A stretch of 28,949 bases of DNA from a virus: positions 1 through 28,949 of the IMG/VR virus record IMGVR_UViG_3300034061_002195; one strand, written 5' to 3'. Made by a program: the position numbers and the translations under genes. Below the pieces are notes generated by a model that saw nothing but the letters and a program-made list of their open reading frames with translations, was not told the DNA's origin and ran no database searches. Position 1 is the first letter of the stretch, and every line of letters begins with the position of its first letter. Shown here in pieces: positions 22,318 to 28,949 of this stretch.

Positions 22318-22835
22318 TACTTCGCCTTAACGCCCCAAAAGTATAAGTCCCAACCCTGGATGGATGCTTCGCATTTCTCAAAAGTCAATCCCTTCAAGGC
22401 CAACTCCAAATCGCTCTTGGAGATGTTTCGGTAGTAGTCGGTGGTGAAGGGGGAGTTCCATCCTTCAGACTTACTCGTGCCGTGTTCTGGCCTTCCGGGA
22501 GCAGCGCAGGTAATCACAATGAGGCCACCGGGCTTACAAGCCTTATACATCGCCTTAATGCTCTTCTTCCAAAACTTATCGTGTTCAAGCATCTCGCCCG
22601 AAATCACCACATCAAAACGCTCGTCCGTTTCCTCAATCCATTCGTGGATGTAGGCCACCACATCAACCCCCTCGCCTTCACCGATGTCCATACCGAGATA
22701 CTCGCAGTCCTCAAAAAATTGCAAATTGCTCCCGTTGATATCCTGACTTCCGACATCAATGACCTTTTTGCCTTTGAACATTTCGGGGAAACCTGCCTTT
22801 ACGACATTAATGAAATCTACTTGTTGTTGGTGCAT
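22317..22835 (-). CDS. class I SAM-dependent methyltransferase
   Basis: These 172 residues have the Rossmann motif I VIDVGSQDINGS (25-36), an acidic residue at the end of strand two (YLGMDIGEG, Asp50), DVVISGEMLEH (motif IV-like) and CKPGGLIVITCAAPG (motif V/VI region). The GEMLEH and KPGG elements are typical of Methyltransf_11-like enzymes acting on small molecules or sugars. Being inside a run of glycosyltransferase genes, it may methylate a sugar of the glycan. It touches both neighbours (one-base overlap downstream, three-base gap upstream). Confidence 0.85.
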   Translation of the reverse strand: MHQQQVDFINVVKAGFPEMFKGKKVIDVGSQDINGSNLQFFEDCEYLGMDIGEGEGVDVVAYIHEWIEETDERFDVVISGEMLEHDKFWKKSIKAMYKACKPGGLIVITCAAPGRPEHGTSKSEGWNSPFTTDYYRNISKSDLELALKGLTFEKCEASIQGWDLYFWGVKAK

Positions 22836-22838
22836 AAA

Positions 22839-23693
22839 TTATTGGTTTAAAATGGTTTGTTTGATTTTTGAATAAAGGGTATACTCCTCGGCATACCTCT
22901 GAACCCACTCGTTCATCTGCTCAACGATAGGTTGAGGCCGAGTGCAGGTGATAATCCCGTTCACATTCTCTCTGGCAATGTGTGAGTTGGTGTAGTTGTT
23001 CAAAATGAGGGCAAATGGGATGTACTCAAGCACATCGGGCGCACCCACATAAATAGGGATGGCCCGGCAGAGAATCGCGTCAATAATCTTGTCGGAGATG
23101 TAGCCCGGCCAAATGCCGTTCTCCATACATACCGAATAACGGTACGGAATAAGGCCGTCAGCCTTGTTCTGCAACTCGCCCTTACCAAGACCAAGGCCAC
23201 GCCCATAGACATCGGCATAGGCCGTCTGTGCAAGTTCACGGGCCAATTTAACGCGGTTCAAGTAGAAGCCGTGGGAGATGCCGCTCGTAACCATACTAAG
23301 CACCCGGCTCTTGCGGTCAACGATGGACTCATCCAGGTAATCCGTGAGAGGGCCATCCATATGGTAGAACATCCCGCAGGGGAAGCCAACAAGGTTGCCG
23401 GGGATGCCGTAGGTGTTTGGGTTGGCGCAGGTGTAAACGATGGAGCAGTACGATCCGATATTGCGGTCAAAGAAATCGTGATCGGGTGGCTCTTGAATGA
23501 AGCCGATAACCCTTTCCTTTGGTACGCGAGGCTCTGCGCCACGCTTATCGTTGAACACCACAAGCCAATCGTAGGAATCGTCATCCACGAACTGAATGCC
23601 ATCCGACTCCTTCCAGAGGGACTGCTCCATAATCCTGCGGTTCAAGGACGTGGAATCAGTCCAATTACAAATCGCCCTTACCTTAATGCTCAC
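22839..23693 (-). CDS. fucosyltransferase-like glycosyltransferase (GT10 type)
   Basis: These 284 residues carry, at about 184-220, the alpha-1,3-fucosyltransferase signature: YRYSVCMEN then GYISDKIIDAILCRAIPIYVG, in which the E-N and the Y-x-(S/T)-(D/E)-K-I elements contact GDP-fucose. An earlier VGFPCGMFY and a run RKSRVLSMVTSG start the donor domain. The enzyme would add fucose or a similar GDP-sugar to an acceptor glycan. The gene is one base from its upstream neighbour. Viral members of this family are uncommon, so the match is worth attention. Confidence 0.8.
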   Translation of the reverse strand: MSIKVRAICNWTDSTSLNRRIMEQSLWKESDGIQFVDDDSYDWLVVFNDKRGAEPRVPKERVIGFIQEPPDHDFFDRNIGSYCSIVYTCANPNTYGIPGNLVGFPCGMFYHMDGPLTDYLDESIVDRKSRVLSMVTSGISHGFYLNRVKLARELAQTAYADVYGRGLGLGKGELQNKADGLIPYRYSVCMENGIWPGYISDKIIDAILCRAIPIYVGAPDVLEYIPFALILNNYTNSHIARENVNGIITCTRPQPIVEQMNEWVQRYAEEYTLYSKIKQTILNQ

Positions 23694-23694
23694 A

Positions 23695-24351
23695 TCAAAA
23701 GTTTTCGGGGATGCAACTCACAAAATTGGCCTGAATACGCTTATGGTTGTTTTGATTGGTCTTGTATAGGTTCTTGTCCCGGTAAAAGCGAACCCTGTCC
23801 TCGTCATCGTGCTTAATGGTGCTTAGGCCGTTATGAAAGGCTCTTTGCTCAAATCCTTGAGCTTCAATGCGCCAATAAAAGTCCACATCGTCAAAGCCCC
23901 ATCCATCAACTACCTCGTTGTAACCCCGAACCCGGCTGAACAGTTCCCTCCATACCATACAACATCCCGTCCCATCACCAAAGCCCCAACCGGTCACAAA
24001 CGAACCCCCAACCATAACCTTTTGCCGATGGTAGTTCACGAACGAGTCATTGGTCATTAAAGCATCAGCGTCCATAAAAAGGAAGGTGTCAGCCTTCGGT
24101 GAAGCGGCCAAAGCACCCAGATTCCTTGCGTGGCTCAAATTAAATCCTTCAGCCTCGTGCCTTACGGCCCGAACCCGGTGGTCGCATAACTCCTCCACAT
24201 AATCCGCACTTTTATCGGGGTCTCCGTAGTCCACCACGATGATTTCATAGTTGTTGCCTACCTGGCTCGTCCAAGTTGGTAGTGCTTCCTCCAAGTGGTG
24301 CATACGGCCCTTGCAGGTCGTTATGATAGAAACGAATCCTTCTAATTCCAT
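23695..24351 (-). CDS. family 2-type glycosyltransferase (galactosyltransferase-like C-terminus)
   Basis: These 218 residues open VSIITTCKGRMHHLEEALPTW, the standard GT2 start, with DYGDPD near 41-46 and the donor motif FLFMDADALM (90-99), in which DADA binds metal. The later segment RGYNEVVDGWGFDDVDFYWR (142-161) is the acceptor-site motif of beta-galactosyltransferase-like enzymes. A transfer of Gal or GalNAc-type sugars is possible. The start lies within the last ten bases of the upstream gene. Confidence 0.88.
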   Translation of the reverse strand: MELEGFVSIITTCKGRMHHLEEALPTWTSQVGNNYEIIVVDYGDPDKSADYVEELCDHRVRAVRHEAEGFNLSHARNLGALAASPKADTFLFMDADALMTNDSFVNYHRQKVMVGGSFVTGWGFGDGTGCCMVWRELFSRVRGYNEVVDGWGFDDVDFYWRIEAQGFEQRAFHNGLSTIKHDDEDRVRFYRDKNLYKTNQNNHKRIQANFVSCIPENF

Positions 24352-25289
24352 CGTATCAGTTGCTTTTGCTTTCCTGCGTGTTTTTGTTTTACAAGACTAT
24401 GCCATTTGTATTCGTGAGTTAAGCCCATAGCAGCGTGATACTGCCCCAAAAGTTTACAGGACATCTCCCAAGCAGAGTTGTGAGAGAATCCGGCTCCTCC
24501 GTAAAGGCCGAGGACAAAATAGTTTTCGTAAATCCATTTTACGGTCTTGCCGTTGATAGCATTACGAAACTGAAAGAATACGGGGTTCAATCCGCACCAC
24601 GGGTCAATGCCGAACTGAGCGCAGGCGATGTTGAACGCAAGTTCATCGGGATATGTGCCTCCCCAAGGCATCTTCAGTTTCTCTACCGGGATGCCGTTGT
24701 CAATGTTATCCCTAACCTGCTCAAAGAATTGGGTCAACTTCTTCCCCTTGCGAAGAAACATAAAAGAGCTATTGATGGCCGTAACCATCGCATCGTCAGG
24801 TAGTTCGTGGTATTCCCAAATGGTGTCAAGGGTTGCCCATTGCATCTCCGGGAAGTCAGGGCCATTTTGCTTTAGGTTTGCCATTGGCGTTCTGCCTTTT
24901 GGGTCAGTCCACGAGGCGGTTTGCGAATAGAAAAATCCTTCTTTAGGTAGCGCAAGAAGATGATCTACCAAAGGTCTCAATGAAACAACAACAACCCCAT
25001 CAATATCAAAATAAAGGTTGTTGTCAAAGGCCATATACTTGTCCATACGGGTCTTGGCCCTGCCTGGACTGAAGGCGTTGTTGTGGTACAAGTCCTGCTC
25101 GTCAATCAGCGTCAAAATGTCAAAGACCCAGTATTTGTGGCCCATTAAAACGTCATTCTTGTCGCAAATCAACTGAATTGGCAGGTCTCGGTCAAAATGC
25201 TTTACCGATAGGGCGAAGTTGTATGCCATTTCGTGATATGCTGCCTTCCCGAAGGCCATTATCACTATGCCCGTTGTTTGTTCACTCAT
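24342..25289 (-). CDS. glycosyltransferase with DxD motif (GT8-like), first gene of sugar cassette
   Basis: From the ATG at 25289 this gives 315 residues; an upstream in-frame ATG at 25331 would run through the terminator hairpin, so it is rejected. The start GIVIMAFGKAAYHEMAYNFALS and the motif NLYFDIDGVVV (91-101) with FDID (94-97) resemble GT8-type retaining transferases. GTYPDELAFNIA later may be an acceptor-loop motif. Its -7 element lies only five bases before the ATG and directly after a strong terminator, so the cassette has its own promoter. Confidence 0.7.
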   Translation of the reverse strand: MSEQTTGIVIMAFGKAAYHEMAYNFALSVKHFDRDLPIQLICDKNDVLMGHKYWVFDILTLIDEQDLYHNNAFSPGRAKTRMDKYMAFDNNLYFDIDGVVVVSLRPLVDHLLALPKEGFFYSQTASWTDPKGRTPMANLKQNGPDFPEMQWATLDTIWEYHELPDDAMVTAINSSFMFLRKGKKLTQFFEQVRDNIDNGIPVEKLKMPWGGTYPDELAFNIACAQFGIDPWCGLNPVFFQFRNAINGKTVKWIYENYFVLGLYGGAGFSHNSAWEMSCKLLGQYHAAMGLTHEYKWHSLVKQKHAGKQKQLIRWN

Positions 25290-25294
25290 TTGTG

Positions 25295-25302
25295 CAAATA
25301 TA
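25295..25302 (-). promoter_or_regulatory. Bacteroidota-type -7 promoter element of the sugar cassette, almost leaderless
   Basis: TATATTTG on the minus strand, five bases before the ATG at 25289 and 10 bases after the terminator T-run. The usual spacing predicts a leader of about two bases. Confidence 0.55.
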
Positions 25303-25312
25303 GGTAAATCCC

Positions 25313-25343
25313 AAAAAAAATCCCCGACCATTGGCCGAGGATT
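25313..25343 (-). terminator. strong intrinsic terminator before the sugar cassette
   Basis: On the minus strand, AATCCTCGGCC (25343-25333), loop AAT, and GGTCGGGGATT (25329-25319) form an 11-pair stem with two G-U pairs, followed by eight T. It lies 21 bases after the stop of the 192-residue gene and 24 bases before the cassette start. It would separate the tail-like unit from the cassette. Confidence 0.85.
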
Positions 25344-25364
25344 CCTTTTTTCCCGAAGATTAAC

Positions 25365-25943
25365 TTACGCTCCGAAGATAGCGTCTGCGTTGGAAGGCGC
25401 AGGGTACTTCTGGGGCAGTTGATCGGGGCCGAGGGAAGCACGAGCCGTACAGTTGAACATCTGCAACTCCTTGTTGGAAGCAGGGACATTCACCGGTAGG
25501 CAAACGTAGTTCACGGGCAAGGTGATCACCATAACCTCGTTGGAACCACACAGGTAGAGAATCAACCCCGTTACGCGCTTGTTCAGAGCGTTGTAGAAGT
25601 CAATAGCACCATCCGTAGTGTTGGCATCCATCCAAGTAGCGGTGAAGTCAAACCCGGCCAAGAGGCTTTGTGGGCCACAACCAACAGGGTTGTCAACATC
25701 TACAGGAGATGCGTCAGGGACAGTTCCGCGAATGTTCTTGATAATCTTGAGGTCGTTTGCGGCAATAGCAGTAGCGTATTTCGCGCCATTGCTCCAGTCG
25801 GCAGCAGTCGCGAAAGTTGCGCCCGTTCCGAAAGCATCTTCCTCAAGAATACCTATCGCAGAAATGCCACCCCGAAGGTAATTGCCACAAAGTACGAGTT
25901 CGTGGTTCGGCAAGGCAGAACAGCCGTATTCAAGATAAGCCAT
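25365..25943 (-). CDS. virion structural protein, possibly tail tube
   Basis: These 192 residues, mostly beta with some helix, include LPNHELVLCGNYLRGGISAI near the start, GFDFTATWMDANTTDGAIDFYNALNK in the middle (about 97-122) and a beta-rich end (SNEVMVITLPVNYVCLPVN). I recall similar proteins in Bacteroidota phages next to large virion genes. The size and the GFDFTATWMDAN-type segment would suit a tail tube, but this is a guess. Six cysteines occur. The gene ends just before a strong terminator and has its own -7 element 67 bases upstream, so it is expressed as a single-gene unit, as expected for an abundant protein. Confidence 0.6.
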   Translation of the reverse strand: MAYLEYGCSALPNHELVLCGNYLRGGISAIGILEEDAFGTGATFATAADWSNGAKYATAIAANDLKIIKNIRGTVPDASPVDVDNPVGCGPQSLLAGFDFTATWMDANTTDGAIDFYNALNKRVTGLILYLCGSNEVMVITLPVNYVCLPVNVPASNKELQMFNCTARASLGPDQLPQKYPAPSNADAIFGA

Positions 25944-26010
25944 TTGATTAAAATTGAAAGGATTTTGAGTTTGTCATTGGATGGCAGACCGGCCACAACG
26001 CACGATAGGG

Positions 26011-26018
26011 CAAAGATA
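26011..26018 (-). promoter_or_regulatory. Bacteroidota-type -7 promoter element
   Basis: TATCTTTG on the minus strand in the 90-base gap before the 192-residue structural gene, 67 bases from its ATG and eight bases after the inverted repeat at 26026-26043. Confidence 0.45.
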
Positions 26019-26025
26019 ATGGGTT

Positions 26026-26043
26026 GATAGGAATTATCCTATC
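26026..26043. repeat. 7-base inverted repeat overlapping a stop codon
   Basis: GATAGGA (26026-26032), loop ATTA, and TCCTATC (26037-26043) form a perfect palindrome. The loop contains the stop of the 577-residue gene. There is no T-run, so it may be a weak pause site or an operator next to the promoter element at 26011. Confidence 0.4.
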
Positions 26044-27767
26044 TCCTCGCAAGGTTCGCAAGTGGTGTCGCAGTCCGTTGGATTCACCGGTGTACCATCG
26101 CAACACGGATCCTTCCGCAAGTTCTGTTCCTTCACCTCAATCTCAAGGAATGCCGGAGCAACCGTTCTCGTCCGAACCCAAGTGGGCGAATAGGTCTCCG
26201 AGCGGGTGAAGTAGTCGGCCTGGGGCAGTACGCTATCGTTCAAGTTGAAGATGTCGTGTCTGCAAGCCAAGCGGAGGAAGTTGTGGACATACTTGGGCGA
26301 TAGGTTCACGACCATCTCCATAAACTCCCGGCTCTCCGCGTACACCACGCGCTTCCTTCCCGCGCTATCCTGGTACGAAACGACCTCGCCATCAAACTGC
26401 GGATTCCTCAGTTCGCCATAGATTCGGGTGCGGTGGAAGAAGCCACCGGTGAACACGCCCGAAGGAGGGTATTGGAAGCCAAAGGCACAAGCCCCCTTCT
26501 CGTCCGTGACATCTTGGGACGCAAGAACGCGGATGGTATTGCAAGTGTCCGTGACCCATTTGTAGGTCTCCGTGACGCAATACTGCATCGTTTCATTGCA
26601 GGAATAGTCCTGCGTAATCAACAGCCTAAAGCAGTCGTACTGCGAATAAGGGGCCAATGTTCCCGAAGTAAAGCCGAATTGGTAGAAGAAGTGGCCTTGG
26701 TCGGGCTGAATCGCAGTAAACACCCCGAAGACATAGCTCGTCTTGAAGTTGTTGGCATAATCAACGCCCGTCAAGTGGTCGGATGGCAGCAGGGTCACGG
26801 TCGCTCCAGAAGCCCGGTTCACCTCAATGCTCGTGAGTTTCATCTTCGCCTTGTAAACGCCATTAATAAGCTGAGGCTGAAAACGAACAACGAGCGAGTA
26901 AGTGCCGGGGTCTCCCGTCCAGGTGAAGTAGAAGGTGTAGTCTCCGGGGCAAGAAAGGTTCTCTGCGGTACTCACAATCGCCCCATCAAGCAGAATGTCC
27001 ACATTCCCGCAGAACTCCCCTTCAAGCCCGTCAAGCGTCAGCGTGATGGAATAATGCCCTCCCGTCACAAGGTCAATGGTTGCCGTGGCCGTAGCAGACC
27101 AATTTGATGTGGCCTGAACAGGAGTGCAACCGCCATCTACGGAAATGTAGCAGGGGATATCGTTAAGGTCAATCCAGGTTTGGGCCGCATAGGGTGCGCT
27201 CGTTGCAAGAGTCCAAGCAGACCCATCCACGCAAAAGTCAGCAATGATATTGGTCGGGCAGAAAATGCCCTCCATCTGCAAGGACAAGGAGTCCGTATTG
27301 GTTGGGAGAATCTTGTTGAGCAGGATGGGTTGAGAATAATCGCCCGTCTTGCAGTTGGTGCAGTCCTCTTCGTCCACGGAGAAACACAGAATCTCCATAT
27401 CCGTAATTGCGATAAACGATCCAGGGCAAGAAATAACAACCTCAAATGCAACGGATGTAATTGGAATCTGCCACCACCCAACGGAGTCAATGTTCAGGTT
27501 GTTCAGTCCAACAAGCGTGGCGGTGCATCCGGGGTCAAGCGTTATGCCCGTCACATTTACCCGAAGAATAGCGTTCTTGCAGGGAGGCTTGGTGGTGAAA
27601 ACAACCTTTGTGCTTGGTGCGCCTCCACCAAACTCAACGCCCGTGCCTGGAATAAGGGTTGCATCTCCTTGATAGTAGGAAGCCTTAGTTGTCCAATCCG
27701 ATGGCGTGTAATTGGTCGCTCCAAGAGTGCTATCTACGCAGACAATAGGTTGGTTGGGAGTAATCAT
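26034..27767 (-). CDS. large cysteine-rich virion protein
   Basis: These 577 residues are predicted to be chiefly beta-sandwich domains. A first Ig-like or carbohydrate-binding-like part covers about 1-150 (LRVNVTGITLDPGCTATLVGL), a second about 200-320 (HYSITLTLDGLEGEFCGNVDILLDG), and a helical/beta C-terminal part follows. About 24 cysteines are spread over the length, with a C-terminal cluster (CCDG, CDTTC, CEPCEE). Large size, repeated beta domains and its place among late genes point to a tail or baseplate protein, with disulfide bonds or metal sites. No enzymatic motif is visible. It overlaps the upstream gene by four bases. Confidence 0.6.
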   Translation of the reverse strand: MITPNQPIVCVDSTLGATNYTPSDWTTKASYYQGDATLIPGTGVEFGGGAPSTKVVFTTKPPCKNAILRVNVTGITLDPGCTATLVGLNNLNIDSVGWWQIPITSVAFEVVISCPGSFIAITDMEILCFSVDEEDCTNCKTGDYSQPILLNKILPTNTDSLSLQMEGIFCPTNIIADFCVDGSAWTLATSAPYAAQTWIDLNDIPCYISVDGGCTPVQATSNWSATATATIDLVTGGHYSITLTLDGLEGEFCGNVDILLDGAIVSTAENLSCPGDYTFYFTWTGDPGTYSLVVRFQPQLINGVYKAKMKLTSIEVNRASGATVTLLPSDHLTGVDYANNFKTSYVFGVFTAIQPDQGHFFYQFGFTSGTLAPYSQYDCFRLLITQDYSCNETMQYCVTETYKWVTDTCNTIRVLASQDVTDEKGACAFGFQYPPSGVFTGGFFHRTRIYGELRNPQFDGEVVSYQDSAGRKRVVYAESREFMEMVVNLSPKYVHNFLRLACRHDIFNLNDSVLPQADYFTRSETYSPTWVRTRTVAPAFLEIEVKEQNLRKDPCCDGTPVNPTDCDTTCEPCEEIG

Positions 27768-28949
27768 TCCGTTAAAAGTTCAAAGGTAGTCATTCCTGTT
27801 TTAATGTCGTGAGCCATATTCAAAATCCATCCCGTTATGCCATTAAACACAATCGGGGCAGGAAGATCTGACAAAATAAGATTTAATTCATTTCTTGTAA
27901 GAGGCACTTCAATACTATAAAGGTATTTGATATGCAAAGACGATGTATTGTCAACGATTGAGCCTTTTATTTTTAAACCATTGGATGTTCGTATGACATA
28001 ATTTTTGGCTACCAAAGGATGAACCGCTGAACCGGTGTGGGTTAAGAATCTCCCAAAATACGGTGGCCCTGTCAAAGAATTAAATTCAGACACATACGAC
28101 ACGCTCCCCAAATATTCGTTTGGCGGCAATGGAGCTGGTATTGTGAATGCGCTCCAAAGTAATTGAGGCTGTGCTGCACTTAATGCCGCAAACCCGCCCC
28201 AATCAACCATATAAATGGTTTCATTGTCTATCAATTCTACATCAATAGAAAACCCACCCTGCGGAAACGCTAAAGAAGTGTTGATTGAAGCCTCATTGTC
28301 AGTACAATCATTTGATATGTAAGAAACTTCCGATTGAAGATAGGCCCAAGCATTTTGATTGGTTTGAGAATAATTCAATTTAGATATTCCAAACTCACTA
28401 TCTTTCCTTTTTGAAATAAGCCTTGCGCTATCAATCTGAATGGTTGACCCTGTGGTTGGAAAAAAATAGTCTTCCTGTTCTATACGGACATATTGAGTAC
28501 CTGCATCAAAATATGGATACATACTCAAATTATACAAAGACGAAAGCGACCCGTAAAGGTCTTGAAAACTCATATAAACCGAATTGCTCCTCGGATCGTT
28601 GGCTTGCGGTGGAGAAGCTGGAGACGGCTTAAATGCTCCCCCATAATTAATGTAAAGATTTGTGCCACCATATTTGCCATTGACATCAATGGTTGCAGAA
28701 CCAATAGTTGCCTCCAACTTTCTTCCCGCTATTTGATAATAGTCTTGTGATGTGTATAGTAGGGTATTGGATGGAAAACTTGATATCTTTATTGAAACAT
28801 CGGTATTGTGAAAAAAGCGAAACCTCAGCATCGTTTGCCCAACATAAACAACGTCAGCATTTCCGACATTTAACCCTTCAATGATTCTGGGATTTACACC
28901 TTGCACTAAGTCAATTTCATTTCCAGGAACAGTGCCATCCCATAAAACA
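27764..28949 (-). CDS. virion structural protein, 5' truncated at the window edge
   Basis: The frame is open to the right edge without a stop. A GTG at 28906 could start it, but the upstream residues LWDGTVPGNEIDLVQG read as normal protein, so I treat the gene as 5'-partial. The visible 395 residues are beta-rich with few charges and end ITGWILNMAHDIKTGMTTFELLTE. The DNA is clearly more AT-rich than the neighbour (about 32% G+C in one 60-base sample against 55% in the next gene), suggesting recent exchange or a variable region. Position suggests a tail or baseplate role. It is coupled to the next gene by a four-base overlap. Confidence 0.6.
   Translation of the reverse strand, partial: VLWDGTVPGNEIDLVQGVNPRIIEGLNVGNADVVYVGQTMLRFRFFHNTDVSIKISSFPSNTLLYTSQDYYQIAGRKLEATIGSATIDVNGKYGGTNLYINYGGAFKPSPASPPQANDPRSNSVYMSFQDLYGSLSSLYNLSMYPYFDAGTQYVRIEQEDYFFPTTGSTIQIDSARLISKRKDSEFGISKLNYSQTNQNAWAYLQSEVSYISNDCTDNEASINTSLAFPQGGFSIDVELIDNETIYMVDWGGFAALSAAQPQLLWSAFTIPAPLPPNEYLGSVSYVSEFNSLTGPPYFGRFLTHTGSAVHPLVAKNYVIRTSNGLKIKGSIVDNTSSLHIKYLYSIEVPLTRNELNLILSDLPAPIVFNGITGWILNMAHDIKTGMTTFELLTE

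Noticed and set aside
26433-27107. A 224-codon + strand frame opposite the cysteine-rich virion gene
   Set aside because: It is antisense to a well-supported gene, with arginine-rich and otherwise unordered residues.
1-28949. tRNA genes, CRISPR arrays, insertion sequences, integrase or repressor genes
   Set aside because: None was found: no cloverleaf-like segment ending in CCA or with a T-loop, no regularly spaced repeats, and no transposase or recombinase motif in any plausible gene. Reading by eye cannot fully exclude a degenerate tRNA.

Overview
The window looks like part of a tailed double-stranded DNA phage (Caudoviricetes) that infects a member of the Bacteroidota. The phage assignment rests on recognisable portal, major capsid, scaffold, Mu F-like minor head protein, holin, endolysin and replicative helicase genes. 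The host assignment is an inference. Nearly every gap between transcription units carries an eight-base TAnnTTTG element, the -7 promoter signature of Bacteroidota. Start codons lack Shine-Dalgarno sequences and often follow A-rich leaders, and several small proteins resemble ones common in phages of that phylum. No integrase, repressor, tRNA, CRISPR array or insertion sequence was seen. Terminase and tape-measure genes are not in the window, and both edges cut through a gene, so the genome continues on both sides.

Layout. The left arm (1-8452) is read rightwards. It holds a 5'-truncated replication-initiator-like gene, a DnaB-type helicase, a DNA cytosine-C5 methyltransferase, a zinc-ribbon peptide, a stand-alone DnaA DNA-binding domain, an SSB-like protein, several small unknown proteins, a VRR-NUC nuclease, a ParB-like protein and a metallophosphoesterase. 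These genes overlap or nearly touch, and a TAnnTTTG element at 5560 probably starts a second unit. The arm ends at a symmetric hairpin (8458-8491) where the two arms converge.

The right arm (28949-8543) is read leftwards. In order of transcription it holds two large virion proteins (the first 5'-truncated), a 192-residue structural protein, a strong terminator, a five-gene sugar-modification cassette, and the head module (portal, Mu F-like protein, acidic protein, scaffold, major capsid). A second strong terminator follows, then connector or tail-completion-like proteins, two tandem paralogous fibre/adhesin genes flanked by two copies of a small domain, and the lysis group (holin, GH19 endolysin, small proteins, a spanin-like membrane protein).

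The most unusual points are three. First, a 155-codon frame lies entirely inside the methyltransferase gene in the +1 frame, and its protein resembles a conserved phage family. Second, the glycosyltransferase/methyltransferase cassette sits between the tail-like and head genes with its own predicted promoter directly after a terminator, suggesting glycan addition to virion proteins or host surface. Third, a repeated Bacteroidota promoter element is placed so close to three start codons that nearly leaderless mRNAs are predicted. All function calls come from reading the sequence and from memory of the families; no database search was made.
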